From positions 558,001 to 622,000 of the forward strand of contig NZ_BAAADO010000001.1 of the NCBI RefSeq assembly GCF_039522525.1: DNA of 64,000 bases, written 5' to 3'. Below are positions 51,280 to 59,616 of the stretch, in pieces; position 1 is the first letter of the stretch, and every line of letters starts with the position of its first letter. The translations under genes were made by a program, and so were the position numbers. Source of the stretch: Salinibacillus aidingensis. GTDB taxonomy: Bacteria > Bacillota > Bacilli > Bacillales > Alkalibacillaceae. The notes beneath the pieces are model-generated. The model saw only the letters and a program-made list of their open reading frames with translations. It did no database searches and was not told the origin of the DNA.

Positions 51280-51552
51280 TTATGACAGTGTTGTTAGAAA
51301 AAGAAGTGCAGCTATTATTAAGAATGTTAAAAGCGGGAACCCCACTCTGAACCTCCATTTCTTTGTTTTGTGGCGAAAGACATACATCCCCATCGTACTT
51401 CCTAACGCACCACCAATAACGGCGATGAAAAACAGCTTAGCCTCCGAGGTACGCCATTTTCCTTTCATGGACTTCCGTTTATCCCAACCCATAGATAAAA
51501 ATCCGAAAATATTCATCAACACCAGATAAATGATGAAAACTTGTTTAAGCAA
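51280..51552 (-). CDS. ysdA: DUF1294 membrane protein YsdA
   Basis: 90 residues, two to three membrane helices, with the DUF1294 signature MGWDKRKSMKGKWRTSEAKLFFIAVIGGALGSTMGMYVFRHKTKKWRF. Start appears to be TTG 51552 after GGGAGAGAG. Next to rplT as in B. subtilis. Function unknown. Confidence 0.88.
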   Translation of the reverse strand: MLKQVFIIYLVLMNIFGFLSMGWDKRKSMKGKWRTSEAKLFFIAVIGGALGSTMGMYVFRHKTKKWRFRVGFPLLTFLIIAALLFLTTLS

Positions 51553-51624
51553 TGCTCTCTCCCTCTTTCAAAATCGTAAAAAATTTCTTTCCAGGCTGTA
51601 ACAAAAACTGATATTTGGGACCAG

Positions 51625-51778
51625 AACAAAGGCGGAAGCGCCCGTTTAGCGACGTACGGACTGGACTGAGCCGTAGGAGATAAAGGAAACACGACGAACC
51701 TTGTGAGTCGATGTTGACTTATCGTACGGAGGTGAAGGAAGTCTCGCTAGTCGCTGGGCGCTGGAGCCGGACGTGGCC
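51625..51778 (+). repeat. Family B intergenic repeat, copy B2
   Basis: 154 bp, one mismatch to B1, same orientation, 5.7 kb away. It makes up most of the 324-bp ysdA-rplT gap; no gene is present, and an open frame across it is an artefact of the repeat. Confidence 0.92.
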
Positions 51779-51791
51779 TCTCCTGTTTTTC

Positions 51792-51800
51792 TTATCCACA
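51792..51800. other. Perfect DnaA box, second copy of the shared segment
   Basis: TTATCCACA in TTTTTCTTATCCACAAATCG, followed by a T/A-rich stretch similar to that at 18668-18695. It lies between B2 and the rplT terminator. Confidence 0.4.
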
Positions 51801-51831
51801 AATCGCTTATTTTATAATTTCCTAGACCATG

Positions 51832-51860
51832 AAAAAAGACTGGCATCAAGCCAGCCTTTC
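51832..51860 (-). terminator. Terminator of infC-rpmI-rplT
   Basis: AGGCTGGC / GCCAGTCT stem, 5-base loop, then TTTTTTC on the minus strand. Confidence 0.9.
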
Positions 51861-51876
51861 TCATTCTTAACCGTTA

Positions 51877-52233
51877 TTATTTAAGTGCGTCTTTAGCTTT
51901 AGCAACCAGGTTAGCAAAGCCCTGTTCATCATTTACGGCAAGATCAGCAAGCATCTTACGGTTTACTTCAATACCAGCTTCTCTTAGACCGTGCATAAGG
52001 CGACTATAAGAAATATCATTCATACGAGCCGCAGCATTAATACGGGCAATCCATAGTTTACGGAAATTACGTTTTCTTTGTTTACGGTCACGGTAAGCAT
52101 ATTGACCGGATTTCATTACTTGCTGCTTTGCTGTTTTGAATAGTGCATGCTTTGAACCATAATAACCTTTCGCTAACTTTAGAACACGTTTACGACGTCT
52201 GCGTGTTACTGTACCGCCTTTTACACGTGGCAT
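51877..52233 (-). CDS. rplT: 50S ribosomal protein L20
   Basis: 118 residues, basic, with the L20 signature KQVMKSGQYAYRDRKQRKRNFRKLWIARINAAARMNDISYS. Beyond ribosome assembly, L20 represses its own operon by binding the infC leader in B. subtilis. Last gene of infC-rpmI-rplT. Confidence 0.98.
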   Translation of the reverse strand: MPRVKGGTVTRRRRKRVLKLAKGYYGSKHALFKTAKQQVMKSGQYAYRDRKQRKRNFRKLWIARINAAARMNDISYSRLMHGLREAGIEVNRKMLADLAVNDEQGFANLVAKAKDALK

Positions 52234-52274
52234 AGTTGTTCCCTCCTAATAATCTTATCTATCGTTGTTTTTTC

Positions 52275-52472
52275 TTACTTTTTAGGTAGCATTGAGCTGA
52301 TGCGTTTCATATCACTGCTAGAAACAAGAGCGGATTTACGCAATTTACGCTTCTGTTTTGTGGATTTATTCGCAAACAAGTGACTTGTATACGCATGTGC
52401 ACGTTTTACTTTACCATTACCAGTTTTCTTAAAACGTTTTTGTGAACCTTTATGGGTTTTCATTTTAGGCAT
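52275..52472 (-). CDS. rpmI: 50S ribosomal protein L35
   Basis: 65 residues, MPKMKTHKGSQKRFKKTGNGKVKR, then AHLFANKS-type basic core. Standard L35. Between infC and rplT. Confidence 0.98.
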   Translation of the reverse strand: MPKMKTHKGSQKRFKKTGNGKVKRAHAYTSHLFANKSTKQKRKLRKSALVSSSDMKRISSMLPKK

Positions 52473-52516
52473 AATGTGTGTCCTCCTTTGATTAATTACT
52501 GCTCTGCTGGACCAGC

Positions 52517-53035
52517 TTATTTTTCATTTAAAGGTGCGAGCATCATAAACATATTGCGACCTTCCATTTTAGGCTTCGTCTCAAGGGTAGCAATATCTTT
52601 ACATTCCTCAGCCATACGATCGAGAACCTCTTGGCCAAGCTCTTTATGGGTAATAGCACGACCGCGGAATCGAACAGCCGCCTTCACTTTATCACCTTTT
52701 TGAAGGAATTTGCGGGCATTCCGTAATTTGGTGTTGAAGTCATGCTCTTCAATTGCAGGACTTAAGCGTACCTCTTTAACATTAATGACCTTTTGCTTCT
52801 TACGCTTTTCTTTTTCCTTCTTCTGTTGCTCGAAACGGTATTTACCATAATCCATAATTCGGCAAACAGGTGGTTTTGCGTTTGGAGCTACTAATACAAG
52901 GTCAAGATTTGCCTGATCTGCAATCTTCAAAGCTTCCTGACGTGATTTTACGCCAATCTGTTCTCCATCTGCACCAATTAAACGGACTTCGCGTGCTCGA
53001 ATTCGCTCATTAATTAATGTTTCGCCTTTGCTAAT
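52517..53035 (-). CDS. infC: Translation initiation factor IF-3
   Basis: 172 residues from ATT 53035 (ISKGETLINERIRAREVRLI). ATT is the classical autoregulated infC start, here with GGAGGTGG upstream; an ATG 45 bases earlier falls before the ribosome site and is rejected. N-domain VNERIRAREVRLIG-type and C-domain KEVRLSPAIEEHDFNTKLRNARKFLQKGDKVK are intact. IF-3 keeps 30S subunits free and checks the start codon. Confidence 0.97.
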   Translation of the reverse strand: MSKGETLINERIRAREVRLIGADGEQIGVKSRQEALKIADQANLDLVLVAPNAKPPVCRIMDYGKYRFEQQKKEKEKRKKQKVINVKEVRLSPAIEEHDFNTKLRNARKFLQKGDKVKAAVRFRGRAITHKELGQEVLDRMAEECKDIATLETKPKMEGRNMFMMLAPLNEK

Positions 53036-53084
53036 CGTAAGCCACCTCCAAAAAATATTTGAGAAAATCAGGTCCGGCATCCGA

Positions 53085-53248
53085 CATTTTTATTTCCATA
53101 AAAAAAGCGTCGGTACACATACTGCACCCACACTTCACATATTCTTCGGTAAAGAAGAAAAGTTGTTTTAGCCTGCCAACTGCTAATAAGCGTCGATCAG
53201 GCGAGAAGCGGGTGCTTCTACTTTCACATAGACCTTATTTAATTCACT
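53085..53248 (-). promoter_or_regulatory. L20 leader of infC-rpmI-rplT
   Basis: The minus-strand leader carries AGAAGCACCCGCTTCTCGCC paired at a distance with GTGGGTGC, then GACGC and a T-run (TTTTTTTATGG at 53107-53098), the layout of the Bacillus L20 leader (Rfam family) that allows L20 to cause premature termination. Confidence 0.9.
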
Positions 53249-53254
53249 CTTAGT

Positions 53255-53284
53255 ATTATATGACGGACAAGACGTATTTGTCAA
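53255..53284 (-). promoter_or_regulatory. Promoter of the infC operon
   Basis: -35 TTGACA (53284-53279), 18-bp spacer, -10 TATAAT (53260-53255) on the minus strand: both hexamers are consensus. Confidence 0.85.
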
Positions 53285-53285
53285 C

Positions 53286-53322
53286 ACTTTTTAATGAGAG
53301 AGGGAAATCCCCCCCTCTCATC
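53286..53322 (-). terminator. Terminator of thrS
   Basis: TGAGAGGGGG / CCCTCTCTCA stem (minus), then TTAAAAAGTG. Three bases past the thrS stop and abutting the infC promoter. Confidence 0.82.
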
Positions 53323-53324
53323 TA

Positions 53325-55268
53325 TTATTTTTTAGACATATGCTCGACGTCTTCTTTCATATCCTGAACGAATTGCTGCAGTTCTTTCGTTTCGGAGTCC
53401 TGCGCTCCGTATTTACGTACATTGACGGCATTTTGTTCAATTTCCTTATCCCCAACGACAAGCGCATAAGGGATTTTTTGGGTTTGGGCTTCTCTAATTT
53501 TATAGCCGATTTTCTCATCTCTTTCATCGACTTCTACACGGAAGCCTTCCTTGCGAAGCTGATCCTTTACCTCTTTTGCATAATCAAAGTGGGCATCCAT
53601 AGAAACCGGGATAATTCTTGCCTGTTCAGGAGCAAGCCAGGTTGGAAAGGCGCCTTTATATTCTTCAATAAGAAAGGCTACAAACCGTTCCATGGTGGAT
53701 ACAACACCTCGGTGAATAACTACGGGACGATGCTCTTTACCATCCTCACCAATATAGGTTAAGTCAAAACGATTTGGAAGATGGAAATCAAGTTGTACAG
53801 TTGAGAGGGTTTCATCCTTACCCATCGCTGTTTTCACCTGTACATCAAGCTTCGGACCATAAAAAGCCGCTTCTCCCTCGGCTTCTACATATTCAAGTTC
53901 CATTTCCTCCATGGTTTCCTTAAGAAGTGCCTGTGCCTTTTCCCACATTTCATCATTATCCACATATTTTTCTTTATCTTCAGGGTCACGATAGGATAAA
54001 CGGAAATAATAGTCGTTAATCCCGAAGTCCTGATAGACGGTTTTAATCAAGTTGACCACACGGATAAACTCATCTTTTAGTTGATCCGGACGGGCAAAAA
54101 TATGAGCATCATTCAAAGTCATGGCACGCACTCGCTGCAAGCCTGCCAGTGCTCCTGACATTTCATGGCGGTGCATCGTTCCTAACTCTGCAATACGTAC
54201 AGGCAGATTCCGATAACTGTGGAGTTCATTTTTATAAACCATCATATGATGCGGACAGTTCATAGGGCGTAATACGAGATCCTCATTATCCATTTCCAAT
54301 GTCGGGAACATATCATCCTGATAATGATCCCAGTGTCCACTGGTCTTGTATAAATCTACACTGCCCAGTACTGGAGTATAAACATGGTCATAGCCCAATC
54401 TTTCTTCAATGTCTACAATATAGCGCTCAATGGTACGTCGGATGGTAGCACCTTTAGGTAACCATAGAGGAAGACCTTGTCCAACCTTCTGATTAACGGT
54501 AAATAAATCGAGTTCCTTTCCAAGCTTACGGTGATCCCTTTCTTTAGCTTCCTCCAGCATCTTCAAATGCTCTTCTAACTGACCCTTCTTCTCAAAGGCC
54601 GTTCCATAGATACGCTGAAGCATTTTATTATCACTATCTCCGCGCCAGTAAGCTCCGGAAATATTTAATAGCTTAAACACTTTAATTTTCCCTGTATGGG
54701 GAACGTGGGGACCACGGCACAAGTCAAAGAATTCTCCCTGTTTGTAAATGGTAATCGGATCACCCTCGGGAATATCATCAATGAGTTCCAGCTTTAGGTC
54801 ATCCCCAATTTCACGGTACATTTCCTTAGCTTCCTCACGGGTAACCTCCACTCTTTGAACCTCATGAGCTTCATCCACAATTTTCTTCATTTCCTTTTCT
54901 ATTTTTTCCAATTCTTCCGGAGTAATTTTTTCCTCCATATCCAGGTCGTAATAAAACCCATTTTCTATAACAGGTCCCACACCAAGCTTCACATCTTTAT
55001 ATAATCGTTTAATGGCTTGAGCCATTAGATGTGCCGTTGAATGACGAAGAATTTCTATTCCTTCCTCATTTCTTAATGTGACAATTTCAACCTTTGCATC
55101 CTTATCAATGGGTCTGCGTAAATCATACAGTTCTCCATTTACTTTACCTGCTACTGCCTGTTTTTTCAGACCAGGACTAATGGACTGAGCAATATCCTCA
55201 CTCGTTGTGCCCTGGGGAAACTCCTTTACAGCACCATCGGGAAAGGTAATGTTTACTTGTTCTGCCAC
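53325..55268 (-). CDS. thrS: Threonyl-tRNA synthetase
   Basis: 647 residues: TGS domain (VNITFPDGAVKEFPQGT), editing domain with HSTAHLMAQAIKRLY, catalytic class II core (PMNCPHHMMVYK, RIAELGTMHRHEMSGALAGLQRVRAMTLNDAHIF), and an anticodon-binding C-terminal domain. GTG 55268 (MAEQVNITF) stands 8 bases after AAGGAG; a GTG three codons earlier overlaps that site. Controlled by the T-box upstream. Confidence 0.97.
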   Translation of the reverse strand: MAEQVNITFPDGAVKEFPQGTTSEDIAQSISPGLKKQAVAGKVNGELYDLRRPIDKDAKVEIVTLRNEEGIEILRHSTAHLMAQAIKRLYKDVKLGVGPVIENGFYYDLDMEEKITPEELEKIEKEMKKIVDEAHEVQRVEVTREEAKEMYREIGDDLKLELIDDIPEGDPITIYKQGEFFDLCRGPHVPHTGKIKVFKLLNISGAYWRGDSDNKMLQRIYGTAFEKKGQLEEHLKMLEEAKERDHRKLGKELDLFTVNQKVGQGLPLWLPKGATIRRTIERYIVDIEERLGYDHVYTPVLGSVDLYKTSGHWDHYQDDMFPTLEMDNEDLVLRPMNCPHHMMVYKNELHSYRNLPVRIAELGTMHRHEMSGALAGLQRVRAMTLNDAHIFARPDQLKDEFIRVVNLIKTVYQDFGINDYYFRLSYRDPEDKEKYVDNDEMWEKAQALLKETMEEMELEYVEAEGEAAFYGPKLDVQVKTAMGKDETLSTVQLDFHLPNRFDLTYIGEDGKEHRPVVIHRGVVSTMERFVAFLIEEYKGAFPTWLAPEQARIIPVSMDAHFDYAKEVKDQLRKEGFRVEVDERDEKIGYKIREAQTQKIPYALVVGDKEIEQNAVNVRKYGAQDSETKELQQFVQDMKEDVEHMSKK

Positions 55269-55304
55269 TGCAATCACTCCTTCTAAATCGTTTATTTATG
55301 CTGA

Positions 55305-55352
55305 TAAAGTGAAACTTCCATCAGTGGGGTATTACGGACAGTTAATGCGTGA
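55305..55352 (+). repeat. Family C element, deletion derivative (C3)
   Basis: Joins the start of a family C unit (GTGAAACTTCCATCAGTGGG) directly to its end (TATTACGGACAGTTAATGCG, then TGAT). The junction is in GTGGGG, shared by stem 1 left arm and stem 2 right arm of C1-type elements, so a deletion between short repeats explains it. It lies between the thrS T-box terminator and the thrS start. Confidence 0.75.
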
Positions 55353-55369
55353 TAAAAAGGAAGGCATTA

Positions 55370-55635
55370 AAAAAAGCCCGTCCCTCCAAAAAGGGACGAG
55401 CTTATCTTCACCCGTGGTTCCACCCTGGTTCCGTTCTTTTCAAAACGGCACTTAATGGGATCCGTAACGTGGATCAGCGCTGATTATTACTCTATTTTCA
55501 CAATCAGGGTTCAAAGGTGGTAAACAATGACTCGTACTCAGGAAGCTCGCAGCCTTTGACTTCCCTCTCTGTTCAGCCGATTGACATTGTTCATGTCCTT
55601 ATCCTTACCGCAATCATCTTCTTGTTTTGTAGTTA
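55370..55635 (-). promoter_or_regulatory. T-box riboswitch leader of thrS
   Basis: Conserved AACCAGGGTGGAACCACGGG (minus, 55430-55411) precedes a terminator (CGTCCCT / AGGGACG then GGGCTTTTTTT, 55400-55371). Stem I region contains GTTTACCACC with a candidate ACC (Thr) specifier and an upstream AGTACGAG segment like the AGTA bulge. Not folded. Confidence 0.93.
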
Positions 55636-55642
55636 TGAATGA

Positions 55643-55671
55643 ATTATATGGATAATTCCCTTCTTTGTCAA
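55643..55671 (-). promoter_or_regulatory. Promoter of the thrS transcript
   Basis: -35 TTGACA (55671-55666), 17-bp spacer, -10 TATAAT (55648-55643) on the minus strand: perfect consensus. Confidence 0.88.
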
Positions 55672-55690
55672 GTCTTTTTCGTAAAGGACG

Positions 55691-56530
55691 TTAATTCATA
55701 ATAAAAGGAAGTTTTTCCATTGATTGTACGCTTGCATGCTCCTGAAAAATATTTTGCAGAAAAATCACTTTCGGATCGGAAGGCTTTGATGTGTAAATGA
55801 CGATTTTCTCTGGTGCAATACCAAGCAGGCAGGATAAAGGAAATTCAGATGATAATAAATCAATAAAATGTAAAGATTCCTTATTTTGCAAAGCCTTTAA
55901 TTCACTTGTTGTATATGGCTTTCCTGTTTCTCTGAAAAACTGAAATTCATGATGATATGTAATAATAAGCAGGCCGGTCCTCGGCTCTCTGCTTTTAAAG
56001 TACCCTCTTAATCGATGAATAAAATCCTGATAATCCTCCTCCCGCTTCCACTCTTCAATGGCATATCCAGTAATATCAATCAGTTGCTCTCTAAAAAACT
56101 GCTGATTATCTTCCATAAAAAAGTCAAACGAGACAATCTGATTCCGGCTTACATGGTTCTCAAATATTTGATAAAACTCAGCGGCTGCCTTAAGGTCCGA
56201 CTGTGTACCATAGCTTTTCGGATTTTGCATCACAGATTGTAATATAGGAATAATATGCATCAGTTCGTGTTCATCCGAGAAGTAGTAGACCTTTTTTAAA
56301 ATATCCTTCGACAGAACCGGTAAACGGTACTGAATAAACACATAAAGAAGAGCATGAATCATCTTTCTCCACATATCACTTTTCCTGTCCAGCTGAACAT
56401 CTGCTTTAATAAAATAAGATGGACCTTCCCCCCTTTCAAACTGAATACGATTGATTTCATCTTCACTGTAGATCTTATGAAAATATGCTTCTGCTTCATC
56501 TTCTTTAAAAAAGTGAATCACCAAACCCAT
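55691..56530 (-). CDS. ytxC: Sporulation-associated protein YtxC
   Basis: A 279-residue protein of the YtxC family, placed between thrS and dnaI as in B. subtilis. Seen: DVQLDRKSDMWRKMIHALLYVFIQYRLPVLSKDILKKVYYF and LRGYFKSREPRTGLLIITY. No catalytic motif is recognised. ATG 56530 (MGLVIHFFKEDEAEAYF) is preferred because the ATG three codons earlier touches the AGAGGG site. Confidence 0.82.
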   Translation of the reverse strand: MGLVIHFFKEDEAEAYFHKIYSEDEINRIQFERGEGPSYFIKADVQLDRKSDMWRKMIHALLYVFIQYRLPVLSKDILKKVYYFSDEHELMHIIPILQSVMQNPKSYGTQSDLKAAAEFYQIFENHVSRNQIVSFDFFMEDNQQFFREQLIDITGYAIEEWKREEDYQDFIHRLRGYFKSREPRTGLLIITYHHEFQFFRETGKPYTTSELKALQNKESLHFIDLLSSEFPLSCLLGIAPEKIVIYTSKPSDPKVIFLQNIFQEHASVQSMEKLPFIMN

Positions 56531-56597
56531 GAACTTCATCCCTCTTTCCCATCAAACTGTTACATTATATGGGACAAACAAGGATAAAATGAACAAA

Positions 56598-56658
56598 AAA
56601 TAAAAGTGAAACAGCTATCATTGGAATTTCCCCGATTCCTATGAGCCGTTTCACTTCT
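56598..56658 (-). terminator. Terminator of dnaB-dnaI
   Basis: AAGTGAAACGGCTCATAGGAAT folds back on ATTCCAATGATAGCTGTTTCACTT-like sequence (few mismatches), followed on the minus strand by TTATTTTTTG. Unusually long stem. Confidence 0.8.
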
Positions 56659-56683
56659 AACATTCGTTATTTCATTTTTTTTA

Positions 56684-57613
56684 TTATGATCTTCTATTCT
56701 GACCCAGCATGGCCACTGGCTCACTTACCTGCCTGATACGCTCTATAATACGACGGGCCTTTAATTCCTCTGCTTCCACCTTACTGGCAGAGGCCAGCAC
56801 CACTTCAAGTTCCTTCAAACTATAGTTGGAAGTAAAGAAAACAGGCAGCTCCTCCATCATGCGATACTGTAATATAGCTCCCAGCACTTCATCACGGAAC
56901 CAGGGTGACTGATGCTCGGATCCAATATCATCAAGAATTAATACTGGTATCCGCTTAAAACGGTCAATTTTCTCATTAATGGTCGAGTCATTAATCGAGG
57001 ATTTAATTTCTCTCACAAACTCCGGCATATAAATAAATAGAGTTTTAATCTCGCGCTCAGCTAACGCATTAGCAAGTGCACCTAATAAATAGCTTTTTCC
57101 CACACCAAAGGGACCGTATAAATACAGGCCTTTTGAAGGATTATGCTCTGCTTCATGCAGAAAACGTTCAATTTTACGAATAGCTTCGAAGCGCTCCGGG
57201 TCATCCAGCTCAACCTCGTCCAGTCGTGCCTCCAATAATCGCTTAGGCATGTATAAGCTTTGTACAAATGATTTTTTTCGAAGCTGCTCATCCTGCTGCA
57301 TCTTACGGGAACACTTTTCATAGGTTAACTTAATCTGATTCCCTTCCGTAGAAATTTTGGGTGCATAGCCCCGGACGATATTACAGCATTCATTTAACGA
57401 AGAACACTTTTCACAATCCTTTGACTGGGATGTATATTCATAAAGCTTAATCAGCTGACGTTCAATGTCACTTCGGGTTAAATGCTGATTTTCATCTAAA
57501 AATTGCTTGATCTCAGGCGCCTGTAAAATTTCGCTCTTCATTTTTTCATAGGACTCCTGGAAGCTATTGCTTTCGCTCATCCACCTTCGAAGAGCAGATT
57601 GTATGGATTCCAT
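56684..57613 (-). CDS. dnaI: Primosomal protein DnaI (helicase loader)
   Basis: A AAA+ ATPase that loads replicative helicase DnaC with DnaB and DnaD. 309 residues: an N-terminal helicase-binding domain with zinc-type cysteines (CEKCSSLNECCNIV), Walker A LYGPFGVGKSYLLGALANAL, Walker B VLILDDIGSEH, and the sensor FFTSNYSLKELE. Follows dnaB with a 12-bp gap. Confidence 0.95.
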   Translation of the reverse strand: MESIQSALRRWMSESNSFQESYEKMKSEILQAPEIKQFLDENQHLTRSDIERQLIKLYEYTSQSKDCEKCSSLNECCNIVRGYAPKISTEGNQIKLTYEKCSRKMQQDEQLRKKSFVQSLYMPKRLLEARLDEVELDDPERFEAIRKIERFLHEAEHNPSKGLYLYGPFGVGKSYLLGALANALAEREIKTLFIYMPEFVREIKSSINDSTINEKIDRFKRIPVLILDDIGSEHQSPWFRDEVLGAILQYRMMEELPVFFTSNYSLKELEVVLASASKVEAEELKARRIIERIRQVSEPVAMLGQNRRS

Positions 57614-57625
57614 TTCCGATCACCC

Positions 57626-58987
57626 TTAATGATTAAAAGATTTCGTTGACATATTTTTTAAAGCTTCTTGTAATTCCTGTTTTTCCTTCTGGATGTCCTG
57701 CTCACTTTTCTCCGGCTGTTTCGTTTTTTGCTGCTCCGATTGACTTTCTTTCTTGAACCATTCAGGAAGAACTTCTTTTTTCTTATGAGTATTTCTTTTC
57801 TTTCCCCATGACTGGTAGAGCTTTGCTTCTGATTTAGCCAGCTGCATGGCCTGTTTGGCGGTTTTTACATTTTTACGTGCCCAGTGGGTCGCTATTTTTT
57901 CTATATAATTCCGAGTTAGTTTCATGTCTGATTTTTGAAGGACATAATGAACCAGAACATTTATCACGCTCTGAGGCAGTCCATGGCGAAACATGGCGTT
58001 CGTAATCATTTTAACCTCCTGCTCGGATGCAACACCGGTTCTGGAGAAATCCTCCAGTATTTCACGATGAGTAATGTTTTCAAAATGCTGAATTAATTTT
58101 CCCTCTTTAGATTGAGGAACAGGTTTTTGATCATTGCTTTGTTCCTTTTTATTATTTATTTTGAGTTGAAGTTCTGGTTTTTCTGTATGGAAAGTTTTAG
58201 CATAATAGTCTTTGCAAACTTCATGCAATTCATCTTTTAATAGTTCCATATTTTCATTTACAGACCATAAAATGGCCTTCTCAAGATAAATTGTATCAAC
58301 CTGATAGATTTCTGCAAGATTATTTATCAATGACCGGTTTTCAGTGGTAAATATTTTTGCGGTATTCATATTATTTTTCCGCAGGCTTTGCTCGAGCCAT
58401 TCAAAGTCCACTTTCATTTCTTCTTCTAAAGCAGGTTCTGGAGTGCTTTCCTGTTCATGGGTGGAATCAGATGCCGGCAAATCTGCAGCTGGTTTTTGTA
58501 CCGTCGAAAACACATCTTTAAATGACTTCGTTTGATCAGAGACCTGATCGGGTATAGTTGATGAGATGAGCTTTCGTTTCAAATCATTGTACGGTTTTTG
58601 TCCAATATGATGTTCCAGCAGAATAGAAAGCATGGAATCTTCAAAAAAGGCGGCAGTAGAAAATGGTGGGATTAAAACATAATAATAAGTGCGTACATCC
58701 GTATCCGCCATATATGTTTTCAACAATCCAATGGCCTCTAATTTGATTCTGGCTTCGTAAAAATCATCTAAATCAATGTTTACCATGTTCATAATATGAT
58801 GATGGGTTGAACAATCACGATTCATCTTGGCTTCATTTACCATCGTAAGGTAAATGGAAACCGCTTGTATACCTATTAACGGCTGATACAAATGAGTCAA
58901 AGCCAATACATAGTCCTCATGACAAGATGCCTGAAGCTTGGTGTAATATCGATCATTGGGCAATAAACTTTTTATACGATCATTCAT
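57626..58987 (-). CDS. dnaB: Replication initiation and membrane attachment protein DnaB
   Basis: A Firmicute primosome protein (not the E. coli helicase) with DnaB/DnaD-type domains. In 453 residues an N-terminal winged-helix part (SCHEDYVLALTHLYQPLIGIQAVSIYLTM) is followed by DnaD-like C-terminal domain (FENITHREILEDFSRTGVASEQEVKMITNAMF ... VLVHYVLQKSDMKLTRNYIEKIATHWARKNVKTAKQAM) and a charged, low-complexity tail. Between nrdR and dnaI, the conserved order. Confidence 0.94.
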   Translation of the reverse strand: MNDRIKSLLPNDRYYTKLQASCHEDYVLALTHLYQPLIGIQAVSIYLTMVNEAKMNRDCSTHHHIMNMVNIDLDDFYEARIKLEAIGLLKTYMADTDVRTYYYVLIPPFSTAAFFEDSMLSILLEHHIGQKPYNDLKRKLISSTIPDQVSDQTKSFKDVFSTVQKPAADLPASDSTHEQESTPEPALEEEMKVDFEWLEQSLRKNNMNTAKIFTTENRSLINNLAEIYQVDTIYLEKAILWSVNENMELLKDELHEVCKDYYAKTFHTEKPELQLKINNKKEQSNDQKPVPQSKEGKLIQHFENITHREILEDFSRTGVASEQEVKMITNAMFRHGLPQSVINVLVHYVLQKSDMKLTRNYIEKIATHWARKNVKTAKQAMQLAKSEAKLYQSWGKKRNTHKKKEVLPEWFKKESQSEQQKTKQPEKSEQDIQKEKQELQEALKNMSTKSFNH

Positions 58988-59007
58988 AAGGAACAGGCTC
59001 CTTTATC

Positions 59008-59478
59008 TCAATTATCATGACCATTTGTCCTTTTTATCAAATCCTCTAATTCCTGCATAAATACGTTTAAATCTTTAAATTGACGGTAAACCGATGCAAA
59101 TCGAACGTATGCAACTTCATCAATTTCTTTCAGTCGGTCCATAACCATTCTGCCAATATCTTCACTTTGAACCTCGGAATCACCCTGGTTTCTCAACTCG
59201 TTCTCTACTTCGGTAACAACATTTTCGATTCTTTCCAGTGCTACCGGCCTTTTTTCACAGGCCTTGATTAACCCTCGTAAAAGCTTTTCCCTGCTAAACT
59301 CCTCGCGTGTACCTTCCTTTTTGACAACAATTAACGGAATTTCTTCAATTCGTTCAAATGTAGTGAAGCGATATTGACATTTTTCGCACTCCCGGCGTCT
59401 TCTAATCGCTCCACCTTCTTCAATAGGCCTTGAATCCAGCACTTTTGTATTTTTATAATGGCAGGTCGGACATCTCAT
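59008..59478 (-). CDS. nrdR: Transcriptional repressor NrdR
   Basis: An ATP/dATP-sensing repressor of ribonucleotide reductase genes. 156 residues: zinc ribbon CPTCHYKNTKVLDSRPIEEGGAIRRRRECEKC followed by an ATP-cone domain (VVKKEGTREEFSREKLLRGLIKACEKRPV). First gene of nrdR-dnaB-dnaI. Confidence 0.97.
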   Translation of the reverse strand: MRCPTCHYKNTKVLDSRPIEEGGAIRRRRECEKCQYRFTTFERIEEIPLIVVKKEGTREEFSREKLLRGLIKACEKRPVALERIENVVTEVENELRNQGDSEVQSEDIGRMVMDRLKEIDEVAYVRFASVYRQFKDLNVFMQELEDLIKRTNGHDN

Positions 59479-59536
59479 TTATATCAACTCCGAATTAAAT
59501 TTCATTCGACATCTATTACAATATTATAACATAAGT

Positions 59537-59575
59537 AGAAAAGCGGAGGCGACCGCTTAGGTGAGACCGCATAAG
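59537..59575 (+). repeat. Family A repeat, short form
   Basis: GAAAAGCGGAGGCGACCGCT, then TAGG and GCATAAGCA: the first 40 bases of family A, ending at the same ATAAGC arm as the copy at 21305. Between the speD terminator and nrdR. Confidence 0.7.
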
Positions 59576-59579
59576 CAAA

Positions 59580-59612
59580 CAGAAGCACCTGGACGAATCA
59601 TCCAGGTGCTCT
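59580..59612 (-). terminator. Terminator of speD
   Basis: AGCACCTGGA / TCCAGGTGCT perfect 10-bp stem, 7-base loop, then TTCTGTTT on the minus strand. Confidence 0.88.
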
Positions 59613-59616
59613 AAAT

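Noticed and set aside
51646..51864. 72-codon open frame on the minus strand
   Set aside because: It is the family B repeat read through; the same stretch at 45951 is noncoding and no ribosome site is present.
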